Source: Saccharina japonica
Lineage: Eukaryota; Sar; Phaeophyceae; Laminariales; Laminariaceae
NCBI GenBank assembly: GCA_008828725.1
Contig: MEHQ01000940.1
Coordinates: 62,001-126,000 of the forward strand
DNA length: 64,000 bases
Direction: 5' to 3'
How positions within the stretch are numbered: the first letter of the stretch is position 1; every line of letters begins with the position of its first letter. The translations under genes were made by a program, and so were the position numbers. The notes below the pieces were generated by a model. That model had not been told where the DNA came from. It saw only the letters and a list, made by a program, of their open reading frames with translations, and did not search any database. Positions 1-10,985 of this stretch are shown here, one piece after another.

Positions 1-610
1 TTGGGGTGCGATGCTGCGGGTACTCCTTGTACTCCGAGTATTTGGGGCTTCAGTACTGCTCATACTCCAAGCATTCCGAGTATTCAGGTCGTCAGTACTC
101 TAATACTCCTAAGTACTCGGAGTACGACATGTACCCGATACTCGGAGTATACTCCGAGTATGAAGTACGTTAAGAGCATATTTGCCTCATTTTAAAGACA
201 CGGCCGTCATTCCTCCCAGGTTCTGGGAGCATGTGATTGGCGTTTGTAGCATTTCAAAAATCACAGATGCTCCCATTACCTGGAAGTATAATTAAAGTAT
301 TGTAGAGCAAAAATACTCCAGGTACTTTGTGTACTCGCAGAATTTCGGTGTTCAACACGTACTCTCGATACACGAAGTACTCAAAGTAATATATATGTTT
401 TTGCTCCGAGTAGTGCTTGCACTCGAGTATAAGTACTGTTGATACTCCTAGTACTCGGAGTATTTCGCCCTTCAGTACTGCTCATACTCCAAGTACTCCG
501 AGTATTTAGGCCACCAGTACTCTAATACTCTCAGTGCTCGGAGTACGAAAAATACTCGATACTCCGAGTTCGGAGTATACGATTCGGAGGATCGAGTATG
601 CTCGGAGCAT
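1..610. repeat. Palindromic TACTCCGAGTA-rich repeat block
   Basis: The block is filled with the word TACTCCGAGTA / TACTCGGAGTA, which is almost its own reverse complement, so both strands read nearly alike. Within it a segment of about 135-140 bp at 31-165 recurs in the same orientation at 451-590, with the same order of words and scattered substitutions. Between the two copies the sequence is AT-richer and contains looser versions of the word. The short open frames here follow the repeat and show no protein character. The block runs off the left edge of the window, so its full length is unknown. Confidence 0.8.
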
Positions 611-708
611 CTGCGCAAAGATGCTACAGGTTGTACGTTTGCATGCATTCTTTTAGGCAGTTTACACCTTGAAACCAAATTACTTGAATTTGGTAAAAAA
701 AATCAGAT

Positions 709-1281
709 ACCAGTCCGACATTTTATATAGGGCCGATCCGTAATACAATAAATATAAGACCGATCTCTAATACGGTGTATGTAAGTACCGTTAAGTAAAA
801 CTAAGAATCTTTTATAGTTGTATCATTATGAAGAGAGGGCAGACCCTTAAAAAAAAACAAAATGAACCCGGGGATGCTTCGTTATCATCCCCTCCCGGAT
901 TCCCGGGATTTCGCGCAATTTTTCCAGTAAGGATTTTTTCTGAGGTTTACCGAGCTCTCCCAGGCCGAAAAATTGAGTTTTTTTACATTAGTTTTTAGTG
1001 TGGTATTTTTGGTACTTTTAGCCATCTCAAGAACTGCTGGTTGCGATGCTTATCATACATCATTGCCCTCAACCGGTGATTTCACATAATCTGGTCCGAG
1101 TGCTACCCTTGGTTGTGACGACATTCACAAAGGAAAAAAAATAATTTGAAAAAAAAAGTGTTGAAAATGAAAGGGAGGTTGTGGGGATGTCGAGAATCGA
1201 ACTCCGGCCGTGAGATTCGTAGTCGTTCTTCCAATAGTTTCGTTAGTTCCCAATCGGCCCTATATAAAATGTCGGACTGGT
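709..1281. repeat. 29 bp inverted repeat pair (709-737 / 1253-1281)
   Basis: A 29 bp segment at 709-737, with core CCGACATTTTATATAGGGCC, occurs as its reverse complement at 1253-1281. A related phrase, CTTGAAACCAAATTACTTGAA and variants, occurs in direct orientation at about 669-690 and 1304-1325. The pair brackets a tRNA-like segment and AT-rich DNA. It may be two oppositely oriented copies of the 5' part of one short element rather than one element with terminal repeats, because no target duplication is visible. Confidence 0.6.
1184..1250 (-). pseudogene. tRNA-Arg(ACG)-like fragment, probably a SINE head
   Basis: On the minus strand the segment reads as the 3' two-thirds of a tRNA: an anticodon loop CTACGAA at 1216-1222 (anticodon ACG), then a T-loop/B-box GTTCGATTC at 1194-1202, then a pyrimidine-rich acceptor-like end ACATCCCC. 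The D-arm side is degenerate and the acceptor strands do not pair, so this is not a working tRNA gene. A tRNA-derived SINE or a tRNA pseudogene are the two likely readings. It lies between the arms of the 29 bp inverted repeat. Confidence 0.5.
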
Positions 1282-1538
1282 ACACGATTTATTCAGGAAT
1301 TTTACCACTTGAAACCAAACTACTTGAAATTAGTGTAGATTTTTGCGTGGGGCGCTGAACAAGTTTCAGGCATTTTTTTGGGCGCCTTGCCCATTCACAC
1401 AACACTACGTACATAAAATTAGTATCAATAGAGGGTTATCTTGCTTTTTTCAGGCACGTCCAAAGAAAATTAAAGGGCCGCGATCATGAAAAAACAGTGT
1501 ACTTGAGTCACGCTTGAGTGTTGAAAAAAACTACACAG

Positions 1539-2324
1539 CAGTAGTAACCATTTGAGAAAGTGCTATTTTTTTGTTGGTTCTGCCGATGGCTGTACTGAAA
1601 GAACCAAGGCGACAATTCACACGCCGGTTGTGTCCAACAATGCTCTGAGTGAAAATGAAAATTCGCGTTCGCGTCGATCTTTATATTTTTCAGTTTTGCT
1701 TTAGTTATAGCCTTGAAAGGCTATTTTTGGTAAGGATTTCAAATGGTCAATTTTCAATACATTTATTTTCGGCTGGCTCAAGAAACCACATTCTAGACCC
1801 GATATTGAAAATATGTTCCCGGAGGATTGTGGTAACAAGCTATACGATCATCATACAAGTTGTACTGTAGTAAAATATCCATTTTTGATGGCGCCGATAT
1901 TTTTTCCGTTTTCGGTTTTTTTCCTTACTGACAGTAAGGAATTAACCCCAAAACGGAAAAAAAAATTCAGCGCCATCAAAAATGGATATTTTACTACAAT
2001 ACAACTTGTATGATGATCGTATAGCTAATCACCACAATCCTCCGGGAACACATTTTCAATGTCGGGTCTAAAATATGGTTTCCTGAGCCAGTCGAAATTA
2101 AATATATTGAAAATTGGCCATTTGCAATCCTTACCGAAAATAGCCTTTCAAGGCTATAACTAAAGCAAAAGTGAAAAATATAAAGATCGACGCGAACGCG
2201 AATTTTCATTTTCACTCAGGGCATTGTTGGACACAACCGGCGTGTGAATTGTCGCCTTGGTCTTTCAGTACAGCCATCGGCAGAACCCACAAAAAAATAG
2301 CACCTTCTCAAATGGTTACTACTG
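1539..2324. repeat. 786 bp near-perfect palindrome (foldback-like)
   Basis: The left arm (1539-1930) and right arm (1932-2324) are reverse complements almost throughout, with a centre at 1931 (TCCTTACTG-A-CAGTAAGGA) and essentially no spacer. Only scattered substitutions and one net base of length difference separate the arms over about 390 bp. Each arm can be read as the same 73-codon frame (1649-1867 plus, 2215-1997 minus), a consequence of the palindrome and not evidence of a gene. A transcript would fold into one long double-stranded hairpin. No flanking target duplication was identified. Family A copy 1 begins about 17 bp to the right. Confidence 0.9.
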
Positions 2325-2340
2325 TATGTTTCGTCATTTT

Positions 2341-2648
2341 AACAGCAGCAACACGTACTATTTCTGGGCAAATGACACCATATATCAGTACTCCTCACGG
2401 AACACGGCATAGCTCCAGGTTTCATGCTCAGACCTCCGACCGACCAACGTATATATAGCTTGTTGGTGCTCTTGTATCTGCAAGGAAGGGGGCGTAGGCA
2501 TTGCTGTGTTCGCATCACGAAAAAAAAGTGCTACTCGTACGCAGCAAGATTTTTTATCGTTTCGGAGCTCCTGTTTTGTATCCACACTCTGCTTTGGCGA
2601 AGTAGGACGCTACAGACGGCCGACCTAGAGGCCCAGGTAGGTTCAACT
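2341..2648 (+). repeat. Repeat family A, copy 1, left part
   Basis: This segment matches 17840-18150 and 55264-55536. Shared landmarks are GGAACACGGCATA, CCGACCAACGTATA and CTAGAGGCCCAGGTAG. No protein frame is conserved among the three copies. This copy is broken by a copia-type element inserted right after 2648 and resumes at 10986. The family looks like a dispersed non-autonomous element of about 2 kb; its ends and superfamily were not determined. Confidence 0.85.
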
Positions 2649-3017
2649 TGTTCGATATAGCTTGTCTCAACGAACAGCATAGCAATAAGTTACGGTTACA
2701 TACGTTGTGTCACGGAGGTAAGTTACAGGGATCGTCTTGTGGTACCACCCACGAGCAGTCCCACGGGTATGTACGAGTAGGCACTATGCGAGGAGGTTAA
2801 GGTATTCGACTACGAGCGGTTGTTAATGGGCTGTGGAGAGTTGACCCACATGACCCACTCCGCCTTTCCCCCTGCATTCGTCTACCCCTTTCCGGGCCGA
2901 CATAATGAATACATCTTAAACTATCTTCTACACACTGCGTGTTGCAGTGCCTCGCTCACAGCCTAGTGTGGCTGTTGGGAGCTTATACATCCATCTCATA
3001 TCAGCGCTAATTGAACA
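2649..3017 (+). repeat. 5' LTR of the copia element
   Basis: This 369 bp repeat starts TGTTCGATATAG and ends AACA. The same sequence, split into three pieces, forms the 3' LTR at 7974-8036, 9107-9314 and 10870-10985. The shared text includes the stretch around TTACGGTTACATACG and the end around CATATCAGCGCTAATT. No clear tRNA-type primer-binding site was recognised directly after it. Confidence 0.92.
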
Positions 3018-3044
3018 ATTTATTGTTCGAGCAAGCAGCCTGAT

Positions 3045-4330
3045 CATGCCGAGTGGACCCCCAGTGGACGGGTCGTCCGAGATGGACGACCTGACCAGTC
3101 TCTTGAGGCAGCTGGCGGGGGACAGGAGAGAAGACCAAGATCGACGCGAGAGCGACCGAGAGCTGCGACGTCAAGACGATGAGCAACTGAAGACGCAGAG
3201 TTTCGAGGAGATGGATCGCAGAACTGCTGCGGTTAGTGAGGTTGCGTCTGGTGTTACTCATGAGCGGGTCGGAACCGCTACCAGTGCTGGGGAAGTAAGG
3301 GGAGTCAGCTCTAGTGGGAGTTTGCCAGGTCTTGGCGCGGCAATAGGCCTGCCAAGGAGTGGTGCGAGTAGCAGCGTAGATAGTCATAGGGCTGAAGTTG
3401 GTTCTCGTGAATTTGGGAGTTTGAAGCAGTCGGTTCCTAAATTCAGTGGAAAGTCGGAAGATTTTCCATTGTGGAAGGAGCACTTTGAGGTGTTTACTTC
3501 CATGGTTGGGTGCATGTCGGCGTTCCTCGTAGATCATGATATAATGATAGGCGACGTTACGAAGAACACTTAATACTTTCTCTCGCAGGGGTTCCGTGAG
3601 GAAAATGTTAAGACAGCTACAGTAGCTTGGACTTGCCTGACAGAGAGCGTTGTGAACTGTGATCTGCTTGGTAGATTGTTCGCAACAAAATCACCTAGTG
3701 CTGGTTGGGGAATGTTGTATGATTGGTTCATGCCCAAGACCATGGCTGAACAGGTCAAGTGGTCGGTAGCGTTCGACACCGCAAAAATGAAGAAGAGAGA
3801 AGAGCCCATGAAGTACTTTGGTCGGATAGGCAAGATTGCTGGAGTGCTCGCATCGCTAGATGTGGTCAAGTCGGTAGAAGACGTCCACCGCAAGACCATC
3901 ATGACCCTCACATCAGACTACGAAATAGAGGATCGCACTATCTTGTACCGTGAGGGTGCCACTCGAGCGGAGATCGAGAGCATCATCCGACAGCGGTACT
4001 TGCACCTTCCCGCGCCGAAGGGTAAGGACGTGAGCCAGGCTCTATTTTCGAATGGAGCTGCTCGAGGTGGTCGTGCAGGTAGGGGAAGGCATATAAGTAA
4101 CGGGAAGCAGAGAGGTGGAAGTGACACCCCAAGCAAGAACAGTCAGGGTATCAGTAGCAGTAACCCCCAAGCCCCCACACATAACCCCCCCTCAGCGTTC
4201 GACAAAGTGAAGGGAAAATGCATTCGTTGCTTGGAACCCGGGCACACCTGGTCCCAGTGCAAGGCTCGCATTCCCCCTGCACCAGAACAGACATCAGGCG
4301 GAGGTGCGCAAGGCCAGAACAACGGCGGTG
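3045..4330 (+). pseudogene. copia gag region (fossil)
   Basis: The region begins with a charged, Asp/Arg-rich N-terminal part (about 3046-3400), continues with a gag-like helical region, then a basic Gly/Arg-rich stretch, and ends with a zinc knuckle of the form CX2CX4HX4C near 4219-4260. That order is normal for copia gag, which coats the element's RNA inside virus-like particles. It is part of the fossil element and is not expected to be functional. Confidence 0.88.
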
Positions 4331-4399
4331 AGACTGTGTGTTGTCTTGCGAAGTGCATGCTTGGTACTAACGATGACTCGTGTAATGAGGAACGTAGTG

Positions 4400-7300
4400 A
4401 TTGCATCGGTGCGAAGTGGATAACGGACAGTGGTGCACCCTTTCACGTGACCCATTCAGCTGACCGTTTGAGCGATGTAAGACTGAGCGATGACAAGGTT
4501 AAAATCGGTGACAACCATCTGATCGACGTGGTAGGGTACGGAACGCTGACTGTTGTATTCCCAGGGGATCTGACTGCCAAGTTGTTGGATGTAGCAGACG
4601 TGCCGGAAATCGCATTCAACTTGTTTTCGCTGATGGCTGCGCACAAGCAGGGAGTAACATTTACGACTGAGGAGAAAGACTTGTGCATTTCTCTTTTCAA
4701 TGGGAGGTTGAGGTTTGAAGGTGATGGATCCAGTTACTCCGGATTCGCTTACAGGATATAACCAGACGACGGCTATGCGCCGTTCCCCATTGAAACCCCC
4801 AACCCTCCCGAGACTTGTGTTGAATATGGTTGAGATTTTCCCCTTGCTTTTCCCGTGCTTGCACCCGGTAGCACCGCGTCTACTGAGACTAGTGTAGACA
4901 TCAGCGTTTTTCACTGCGCGCAAGGTCACTCGAATGAACTACTGTTGCGAGAGACCGCAAAATCACTCGGCCTAGAACTGGTAGGAAAACTTAAACCCTG
5001 TACGGGATGCTCTATGGCGAAAGGCTACCGCAAGCCTATCCTTAACAGCACTTAATCACGCGCGACAGAGAAGTTGGGGAGAGTTTTTGTGGACCTCAGC
5101 GGACCTAAGAGAACACCTTCCCTGGCGGGTGCGCGGTATGTCATGCTTGTCAAGGATGACTACTCTCGCCACGCGTGGGTGTATTTTCTGAAGCATAAAT
5201 CGGACTCAGGAGACGAATTTAGGAAGTGTTTGGCTGACGCGCGCGCCGACGGAGTACCCTCGAAAGTTGAGATAGTAAGGTGACGGAGTACCCTCGAAAG
5301 TTGAGATAGTAAGGTCTGACAACGGGGGGGAGTTTTTCGGTGGTGAGTTTGGAGAGGTGTGCAAACAGTATTGCATCAAACAGGAATTCACCAATGCCGA
5401 TAGCCCTAAGCAGAACGGTGTAGTAGAGAGAGAGCTAGGTATCATCCAGAACGCGGGACTCGCCGCGTGCATGCAAGCACCCATCATCTTTCCTTACATT
5501 CAACTGCCGCCGACTAAATCCCTGTGGGCGGAAGCGGTGCACTGGGCTTGTGACGCCCTGAACCACACCGCGACCACTGCAAATCCCGGGAACCGGTCGC
5601 CGCACGAAATGTGGTGCGGAACTGCCGCACCTGCTGCACCGCACCCGTTCCTTCGCCCAGCGTTCTGTCGCTGGAAACGCCCGACGAAGTCGCACCCCCG
5701 GGCCGAAAGCTGCTTTTACCTCGGGTCGGGCATCGACCACCCAAGTGACTCTTTCACGCGGGCGAACAAGGTGGTGGAAACAAGGGACGTGACCTGGGAG
5801 GCAACGCTTAGTACAGGAACGCCGTCGCCTCCGCTGCTGGAGATGCCGGAGCAGGGAGGGACCGTGGACCTAGAAGAAGAGCCTGAGCCGGGAGGGACGG
5901 ATGTCTATGAATCCGCCCCGACAACCCCACTGCCGGTGTTGGGGAGGGGAATTCCTCACCAACTCCGTGTGGTGTCTCCGATGACGCAAGCTGGCGGCGA
6001 TTTGCAAGCCGAAAGTGAGGAGCTGAAAGATTCATCAACGGTCAGCAGCGAACCGCCCGAAAGCGACACTTCATCTCGAGATGACGACGATGTGTCCTGC
6101 TCTGACGATGGAGCTCCGACCCCGACTGCTGTCCGGACTGCTGCGCGCCATTTGGAGCGCACATGTCAGGACCGGGCGATGGTGAAACGATTCGGAAGGG
6201 AAGTACGAGAGCGCAGACCAGAGCGCTCAACCGGGAAGCGGCAACGGGGCTGATCAGTACGACCGGACCGTGTGAGGGGGGCCGCATATTCCATGCGCTA
6301 CTGGCGGCGCAAGACACAGGCGGTGAACCTACTCGGTTGCCGGATTGCCTCCTCAAGGAGGTGGAACCGGAACCGACGTCTTACTCCGCGGCACGTGCAT
6401 CAATCCACTCTGGCGTTTGGGTGGAGGCTATGCAAGCGGAATTTGATGGACTAAAGGCCGCTGACACTTTCACTGAGATTTCCGAGGTTCCGGCGGATAG
6501 CAATATTGTGGAATCAAAGTGGCTCTTGAAGTGGAAGGGCGACGAGCATGGTATGATCGATAGACCTAAGGCGAGATTGGTAGCTAAGGGCTACAGTCAG
6601 GTAGAGGGAGTTGACTATTTTGATACGTTTGCCCCCACTGCATCAACCACGTCTAACCGCATCGTTGCAGCAATGGCATGCAAACTTGGCTGGGACTTGA
6701 GGCACTTGGACGTTAACCAGGCCTTTATTCAGTCAGAGTTGGATACCGAAATTTTCTTCAGATTGCCCCCTGGGTGTGGGCGGTTATCGGGTAAGGTAGT
6801 CCGACTCAACAAAGCTCTTTATGGGCTGAAGCAGAGTAGTCGCTCGTGGTGTAAGCTACTGTCGTCAACCTTTGTTGAGTGTGGTTTTGAGCAGTGCTTG
6901 GTAGACCCGTGCGTCTTTCGACTGATGGTGAATGACGAGGTTGCAGCGATGCTGGTGGTCCACGTGGACGACATCAAGGTCGCAGCCACCAAGGAAATCA
7001 CGGAGAAAGTAGTGGCGGATCTCAAAAAGAGATTCCCTACGAAACATCTTGGCGAGGTTACGTGGTACATGGGCAGCGAGTGCAAGAGAGATCGTGAGAA
7101 GGGGACCTTGAAGGTTTAGCAGACTCAGTTTATTCGAAATGTTGTCGAACGTTTTGGAATCGCGAAAACCAGCCCCATCCCCGCTTCTCCGTCATTGGAC
7201 CTCAGGCACGTGAGTGGTGAGGACCCTGCGGTGGACGCGAGATACCGCGAACTGGTGGGGAGTCTGATGTGGATCGCGAATCAGACGAGGCCGGACATCG

Positions 7301-7905
7301 CCAACGCAGTACGGGCAGTTGCGAGGTTTTCAAATGACTCTAAGGAGGTACATGTTAAGGCGGCTAGGAAAATAATCGAGTACCTGAGCGCTACGGCTCA
7401 CTTGGGTCTGAAGTTCAGAAAGGACAGTAAACTAGAGGAAGTGCAAGTAGATTACGACTTGGAGACGTACGTGGACGCGGACTACGCCCACAAGGCCGAC
7501 GATAGGCGTTCGGTCTCTGGAGTGGCTGTCTGTTGCGGGGGTACACTTGTGTCGTGGTTTTCTAGGACGCAAAAGTGCGCCACCCTATCAACTATGGCCG
7601 ACGGGGTGAAGGAAGCACTGTACGTGAGAGGAATGTTGGTTTTTCTGATGCCCAGTCTAGGGTCGCCGAGTATTGGAGTGTTTGAAGACAACAAAGGGGC
7701 GATAGACTTGGCCAAAGGCCCATTGAGCTCATCCAACAGTAAGCACATCGATGTAAGGTACCATTTTCTACGCGAGTTGGTGGGGACGGGAGACTTGTCA
7801 GTTAAGTGTCTCCGGACGGACGACCAGCATGCGGACATTCTAACGAAGGCTATTGGCAAAGAGAGTTTTGAGAAACACCGCGATTGTCTGTTAGGGATAC
7901 AGTAA
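4400..7905 (+). pseudogene. copia pol region: protease, integrase, RT, RNase H (fossil)
   Basis: Recognisable parts in order: aspartic protease with DSGA (about 4420-4650); the gag-pre-integrase zinc motif with GH and CXXC (about 4905-5040); the integrase core with a first Asp in VDLSGP and a downstream SDNGGE motif (about 5080-5560); reverse transcriptase with ARLVAKG, LDVNQAF and the catalytic VHVDD (about 6490-7080); and RNase H with YVDADYA, EDNKGAI and a DILTK end (about 7440-7860). The arrangement is canonical copia. It is part of a broken copy and is listed as a fossil. Confidence 0.92.
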
Positions 7906-8036
7906 TTTGTTGTTTGTGGATGGTTTCTGTTTGTGTTATCGAGGCTTGTTAGTTGATCCAGCGCCAGGGAGGGTGTTCGATATAGCTTGTCTCACCGAAC
8001 AGGCTGGCAATAAGTTACGGTTACATACGTTGTGTC

Positions 8037-9106
8037 CAGGGTTCGAATTAGTTGGTGAAACGTGCGCAATTGCACCAAATTTCTGAAATATCAGCTTTTG
8101 CGCACCACAAAAAGCAGTAGATGTGCGGCTTTCCGCACATCTCTTTTAGGCCCCCGCACACTTTTTGGCCGCAGGCCAAAAAATTGTGCGGGTCCATTTC
8201 GCCGTAGGCGAAAAAAACTTTTGGGGCCTATTTTCGCCGCAGGCGAAAAAATTTTGGGTCTGTTTTCGCCGCAGGCGAAAATGTTTTAAGGCCTTTTTCT
8301 TGTGATTTATTCGACAATTTCCTGCCGAATTTGTTGGTGGCTTTCTTTTTTGAGGGGACTGAGTTCAAATTTATGACGGTTTTGTATGTCCGTGGATGAA
8401 ACAAGGCTTGAAATGGTCGCAAATAGAGAGGAACACGCGTTTGTGGTTTCAACCTGGTATCTATGTACGTATCTACGATATATGTATATTTATACGTACA
8501 GGAAACAAGGCGTTGACCTGACAAAGCGGCTCGACATCCTTCGTGACGCGGACGTTTTTTTTTACGATGCCCTTGCAAGGCGCAAGTAATAAATACTGGA
8601 ACGAACGAGAAATATATTTCGTTTTGGGTGGGATGATAGCGTTGTATAGCAGTTGTATAGCACCTGTTGTATAGCATGTGAGATGGCGAAGGCGAGTTTG
8701 CAGGGTGCTAGCTGAAAATTGCGGTGATAAGGGGGCGAATAAATTGATTTCAACATGTTGATGATTCCTCAGAGTTGACCTGCGCGCTGACATCCATTGC
8801 AGTTATGTGGAGCAGGTTCTGTCTATGCTTGTCTGTGTTATTTGCAAGACGAGCGAATGAGACGCACATTTTGAGAACATTTACGCACAAACGTCCAAAT
8901 TTTTCGCCTCCGGCGGCCCTCCGGGGGCCCTCCGGGGGCCCTCCGGGGACCCTCCGGGGGCCGCTCCGGGGGCCGCTCCGGGGGCCCTCCGGGGGCCCCT
9001 CCGGGGAGCGCACCTCGCCTCCGGCTCGGTGTGCGCTACGCGCACATCCAAATATGCCCGATGTGCGCTACGCGCACATGTTGCTGGAGCACTAATTCGA
9101 ACCCTG
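8037..9106. mobile_element. hAT-like non-autonomous DNA transposon
   Basis: The 1070 bp element has 15 bp terminal inverted repeats CAGGGTTCGAATTAG / CTAATTCGAACCCTG and is flanked by a perfect 8 bp duplication GTTGTGTC (8029-8036 and 9107-9114). An 8 bp duplication with a CAGGG-type end fits the hAT superfamily. No transposase is encoded. The left part carries four mini-hairpins of the TTTTCGCCGCAGGCGAAAA type (8163-8280). The right part is a GGGGGCCCTCC minisatellite (about 8908-9005) followed by GTGCGC-TAC-GCGCAC hairpins (9031-9078). It inserted into the copia 3' LTR. Confidence 0.88.
8900..9005. repeat. GGGGGCCCTCC minisatellite inside the hAT-like element
   Basis: Near-identical units of CTCCGGGGGCC and CCTCCGGGGGCC are repeated about nine times. 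The block explains the Gly/Pro/Arg-rich open frames on both strands here, which are not genes. Confidence 0.85.
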
Positions 9107-9314
9107 GTTGTGTCACGGAGGTAAGTTACAGGGATCGTCTCGTGGTACCAGCGACGAGCAGTCCCTCGGGTATGTACGAGTAGGCACTATGCGAGGAGGT
9201 TTAGGTATTCGACTACGAGCGGTTGTTACTGGGCTGTGGAGAGTTGACCCACATGACCCACTCCGCCTTTCCCCCTGCATTCGTCTACCACTTTCCGGGC
9301 CGACATAATAAATA

Positions 9315-10869
9315 GGGAAATGGTCATTTGGGGGTATACCCCCTGGTTTTACGGCCATTTGGGGGTAGGGTCAAAATGCTCCCGCGGAACGCGCTCCCGC
9401 GGGCCCAAACAGGCCTCAAACGTCATTCCGAAGCCCTGGCGAGATGCCCGAAGCCCATGCCAAGCATGCACACAACGTTTTGTTTTTTTTCAGGCACGTC
9501 CTTGGGTCTAACGGGACGGCGGCGCACGAGAGAGCAAACGAACTCCCCCCTTTGACCACATCTTGGGGGGGGATAACCCCACGTACCTACTAAATTTATC
9601 TACTCCCCCCGATTGACCACTTTTTTCACCCCGTTCGACCGAAACCATACCCCCTTTTGACCATCTGCGACAGCCTCAAAAACGACTACAGCAGTACGTA
9701 TCCACGTCACTGCCCAACAGCCCGAATAGACCACGGGGCGGAACATCCAGAACTTGCGAGTAGTCGGGATCGTTTGCCTCCCAAGAAAAAAAAATCGGCA
9801 CAACTATACAAATCAAATCTTTATAGACGATATGAAGATATCGGCTTTTCTGAGAAACATGACGATGATGGGAGAATCAGAACACATACGTGTATGCTCG
9901 GCATATGGGTCGTGAGTTGCTGGGTGCTTGGTGCTTCGTTGTTGGGTGCTGTGGGTCATGGATGCTCGGTGTTGGGTTGTTGGACGGGAGGGGTCTTTGG
10001 GACACGAGCAACAACACCAGGCGCAACGAACGGTCGTTAGTCTTCTTGAGATGTGCTTTCCTCCTGTCCCCAACTTATCCATCCCCGACGGCAGGCTGGT
10101 GTGTTAGAGCACAGCTCACCAGGATCACACCCAGCAACCAAGCACCAAGCACCAAGCACCCAGCACCCAGCAACCCACGACCTATACGCCGAGTATACAC
10201 GTATGTGTTCTGATTCCCCCATCACCGTAGCAACCGAGCACCAAGCACCAAGCACCCATCAACTCACGACCCATACGCCGAGTATACACGTACGTGTTCT
10301 GATTCCCCCATCACCGTCATGTTTTTTGAGAAGAGCCGATATCTTCATACCGTCTATAAAGATTTGATTTGTATACGAAGTTGTGCAGAGATGTTTTTCT
10401 TGGGAGGCAAAAGATCCCGACTACTCGCAAGTTCTGGATGTTCCGCCCCGTGGTCTATTCGGGCTGTTGGGCGGTGACGTGGATACGTACTGCTGTAGTC
10501 GTTTTTGAGGCTGTCGCAGATGGTCAAAAGGGGGTATAGTTTCGGTCGAACGGGGTGAAAAAAGTGGTCAATCGGGGGGAGTAGATAAATTTAGTAGGTA
10601 CGTGGGGTTATCCCCCCCCAAGATGTGGTCAAAGGGGGGACTTCGTTTGCTCTCTCGTGCGCCGCCGTCCCGTTAGGCCCAAGGACGTGCCTGAAAAAAA
10701 ACAAAAAGTTTTGTGCGTGCTTGGCATGGGCTTCGGGCATCTCGCCAGGGCTTCGGAATGGCGTTTGAGGCCTGTTTGGGCCCGCAGGAGCGCGTTCCGC
10801 GGGCGCATTTTGACCCTACCCCCAAATGGCCGTAAAACCAGGGGGTATACCCCCAAATGACCATTGCCC
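9315..10869. mobile_element. Mutator-like long-TIR element (non-autonomous)
   Basis: The element is 1555 bp, begins GGGAAATGGTCATTTGG and ends with the near-complement. It is flanked by a perfect 9 bp duplication TAATAAATA (9306-9314 and 10870-10878). The inverted repeats run inward for roughly 550-600 bp each, leaving a short centre (about 9930-10230) made of direct repeats of GCACCAAGCACC type. Very long TIRs, a G-start and a 9 bp duplication are the classic Mutator signature. No transposase was found. The arms carry indels and substitutions relative to each other. It lies in the copia 3' LTR. Confidence 0.85.
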
Positions 10870-10985
10870 TAATAAATACATCTTAAAACTATCTTCTACA
10901 CACTGCGTGTTGCAGTGCCCCACTCACGGCCTAGTGTGGCTGTTGGGAGCTTATACATCCATCGCATATCAGCGCTAATTTAACA

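Larger units (their letters stand above)
2649..10985 (+). mobile_element. Ty1/copia LTR retrotransposon, fossil copy with nested DNA elements
   Basis: Both LTRs begin TGTTCGATAT and end in AACA. The domain order is gag with a CCHC zinc knuckle, protease, integrase, reverse transcriptase and RNase H; integrase before reverse transcriptase is the mark of the copia group. A purine-rich tract AGGGAGGG sits just before the 3' LTR. The flanking five bases (CAACT left, CACCC right) could be a diverged target duplication. The two LTRs agree at about 95% of positions, so the insertion is fairly young. The coding interior is broken at roughly five places and the 3' LTR holds two later DNA-transposon insertions, so this copy is a fossil. 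It sits inside repeat family A copy 1. Confidence 0.95.
7974..10985 (+). repeat. 3' LTR of the copia element, split by two nested DNA elements
   Basis: LTR sequence lies at 7974-8036, 9107-9314 and 10870-10985 and together matches the 5' LTR over its full length. The first gap (8037-9106) is flanked by an 8 bp duplication GTTGTGTC. The second (9315-10869) is flanked by a 9 bp duplication TAATAAATA. Both insertions therefore post-date the copia insertion. Confidence 0.92.

Noticed and set aside
1649-2215. Matching 73-codon frames on both strands
   Set aside because: They are the same DNA seen in the two arms of the palindrome; no independent coding evidence.
8750-9095. Gly/Pro/Arg-rich frames on both strands
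   Set aside because: Produced by the GGGGGCCCTCC minisatellite inside a hAT-like element.
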